Part shown: one piece after another, positions 43,694-45,760 of the stretch
Layout: every line of letters starts with the position of its first letter
Position numbering within the stretch: the stretch's first letter is position 1
Assembly: GCA_013054445.1 (NCBI GenBank)
Contig: JAAMPI010000281.1
Location: 1 to 45,760, forward strand
DNA length: 45,760 bases
Source: Cudoniella acicularis
Taxonomy: Eukaryota; Ascomycota; Leotiomycetes; Helotiales; Helotiaceae
Direction: 5' to 3'
Notes under the pieces: generated by a model
The model's database searches: none
Told to the model about the DNA's origin: nothing
The model's input: the letters and a program-made list of their open reading frames with translations, nothing else
Program-made: the position numbers and the translations under genes

Positions 43694-45760
43694 AACTCCG
43701 ACCTCAAGATTTCATTTCCATTCACACTCTTCACTTAAAATCTGCATCGGGACGGTGCACACCAAGGAAAACGGCCAAGCCAAGGATTAGACGGAAACAT
43801 AGATTTTGGTGTTGGTATCGGAGTTTTTGAGCGCTGGCTTGCTTGGTTTGGTGATTGAATTATTTTTCGACAAAATGAAACGACAGGACAACGACGACCT
43901 ATACCAACGTCTGCGCATGATCGCGACGAGGAAGAAAGTCGAGTCCTTTACCTTCTGATTATGATACGAGGGGTTTTTGGGTTTTGGCAAACGACACTAT
44001 GGATGGAACGGAGTTCAATTCTAATGATACCTTTTGCTGGTGTGGGATATCTATCATATGCCCTATCATCATGCACGAAATGTTGTTTTTATATTTTCTA
44101 TTTTATATTTTATCGACGACCGCTTCGCTCTCTCGAGGAGGCATGGCGTGGCACTACCTCCTGTGGATCGGAGAGAACCTTATTTACCTTACCTGTATTG
44201 GTGCGTGTTAAAGGTGCTGATTATACATCTTGTATCTGGGATTGGACGAATGCATGCCGCCGTTGTGGAATGAGATTGATGGATGATCGAGGGATAGTCC
44301 CGTTGTATATCATGAGATGAGATGATCGATGGATGGGCTTTCGTATATATCTATCTATCTGTCTATATCAGTCTATCTATCCGTCAATCAATTATCATTG
44401 ATACCATGAATATTCGTTCTTCCATTCATTCATCCTGTCTTCTGCTTGCACATGCACTTGCATGCGTACAACCCAGCTTTGTTTTTTTATTTTTCATTCA
44501 CCGCCCGCACACCGTAAGCACTTCTTTAACTCTCACCAAGTTCACAACTCTATTTGTAAGCTTCAATGTAGTTTAATTGAGGCACGCTGCATGCATGGGC
44601 GGGGCGGCTAGGGAAGGAAGGGGAATCACGAGGCAAGAAGATTCGAAGTCCGAAAATAGCTCCGACGTGTTGTTACATGGAGTTGATTCATGGTGTGGGG
44701 AAGAGGGGGGTAATGGAAGGAAGCAACACCTTTTCTTCTTCTTTCTTTTGGGGAACTTTGATTTTGACTTCGAGTGTTCTTAAGTCTAATTTTAGTTTAT
44801 TTTAAGGTTATGTGTTGTAGGTTGGAATCGGAGGCCGACTTTAGCTCTCCCGGTGGGGAAGCGGGGGGAGAATCAGCACCTTAAATTTTGCTTATGCAGA
44901 AAGTTTATTTATACCTCTCTTACTATTGTATTGTGCACAACACATCATAGATGAATAATTTTAGATCGATATTTCACGCTTCGACTAGTGAGAAGTGGGT
45001 ATGGTCACCGTATGGGAATGTTTCGGACTATTTTAGTTCGTGGGAGTAGAAGTAAAAATGAAAGGGAAATGAAATAAATTGGTGAAGGGAAATTGACCAA
45101 CTGGGAAAACTTGATTGAGTCGGAAGGAAACCATAATTCTTTCGTGTTGTTTGGTGGGTTTAGGATTTTGTGGGCAGTGGTTGGTGGTTTAGCTGTTAGA
45201 AAAAGGGAATGCGGATATGTCGGGCCGGACGTATTCCGGAGTTCGGATGGGTACCCGAAAGGGGACCCGGGAAGGATGTGTAAACTTACCTAGAAAGATG
45301 GGGTATGGGTATATAGATGAAAAAATTGGGGATTGGACTAGGTGGCCCTAACGTGGGTGTTTTTCTTTTTTTGGTAGTTTTTAGAAGGAGCTGTGTTTTT
45401 AGCGTTGAGTGAGTGATGTTTAGGGGAAGGTACTCGGGAGGTTGTCGGGTGTCTTCGGATGAATTCTTAAGGTCATGTTTTATTGTTTATGTTCTGGTCT
45501 TGATATACTTGGTGGTATAAGTGGTGACGGTGTGCGAAGTTATGGAAGTGAAATTAGTGGACGATCTTGAGATGTTTAACACTGATTAAAAGCTCTAATT
45601 ATACCCTTCCGATATATTCTCTATTTGTTTTTTCATTTATTTCTTCATTTATTAATTTATCTTATTTCTTGGTTTATATTCAAGGTTAAAAAATTTCTCA
45701 AGAACCATTCTCAAGCACAGCCGTACAATAAACACTCTCCAAATGCGTATGCCCCTTACT
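43694..45760. other. 3' flank and gene-free end of window
   Basis: Holds the 3' region of the seven-helix gene and then DNA with no convincing gene. There is a TATC-type microsatellite at 44337-44385 and G-rich low-complexity DNA near 44590-44720 and 44840-44870. Frames here are short and lack motifs. A gene could start beyond the window edge. Confidence 0.4.
44337..44385 (+). repeat. TATC/TCTA microsatellite, imperfect
   Basis: Imperfect tetranucleotide repeats of the TATC/TCTG kind in the distal flank of the seven-helix protein gene. Confidence 0.75.

Overview
The window is nuclear DNA of a filamentous ascomycete (Pezizomycotina). The evidence is short introns (about 40-65 bp with GTAAGT-like donors, CTAAC-like branch points and YAG acceptors), a GH7 cellulase, a spherulin-4-like wall protein, a CBM1 protein, HET- and Helo-like incompatibility-type genes, a DUF6536 membrane protein, and repeat decay whose nonsense codons look like RIP (C to T at CpA). 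A leotiomycete is my guess from gene style only. No rRNA, tRNA or CRISPR array was found.

Layout. 1-7.1 kb is repeat-rich: an 18-bp minisatellite, an intronless 530-residue orphan gene, a 272-bp MITE, a decayed DUF3435/FluG-type recombinase gene, and a Helo-like_N gene split by a 1.36-kb Tc1/mariner element full of stops. 7.8-18.4 kb is mostly intact: a glutathionyl-hydroquinone reductase, a GH7 endoglucanase, a coiled-coil gene, a small 95-residue gene, a spherulin-4 surface protein and a secreted CBM1 protein. 18.4-22.3 kb is a second graveyard: AT-rich DNA, a second MITE copy, and a HET-domain pseudogene carrying a solo LTR, an 11-bp duplication, frameshifts and nonsense codons. 23.7-25.5 kb holds a complete mitochondrial 2-methylcitrate dehydratase gene. 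26.9-29.4 kb holds a DUF6536 multi-pass membrane protein gene broken by four in-frame stops. 30.5-33.3 kb holds a divergent pair of zinc-finger genes (C2H2 plus ankyrin repeats; C2H2 plus coiled coil) sharing a CT-rich promoter region. 33.3-41.6 kb is largely non-coding with one decayed gene of unknown function. 41.7-43.7 kb encodes a seven-helix membrane protein with a long Pro/Ser-rich tail. The last 2 kb holds no recognisable gene.

How it fits together. GH7, CBM1 and spherulin-4 products are all secreted or wall-associated and fit plant-litter breakdown or host-surface contact, but they are spaced singly and do not form a classical cluster. The most notable theme is that two incompatibility/NLR-type genes (Helo-like_N and HET) and a DUF6536 gene are inactivated, by transposon insertion and/or nonsense changes of the kind RIP makes. 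No operon-like organisation exists, as expected for a eukaryote. Exon boundaries were assigned by eye from reading frame, splice consensus and family knowledge.
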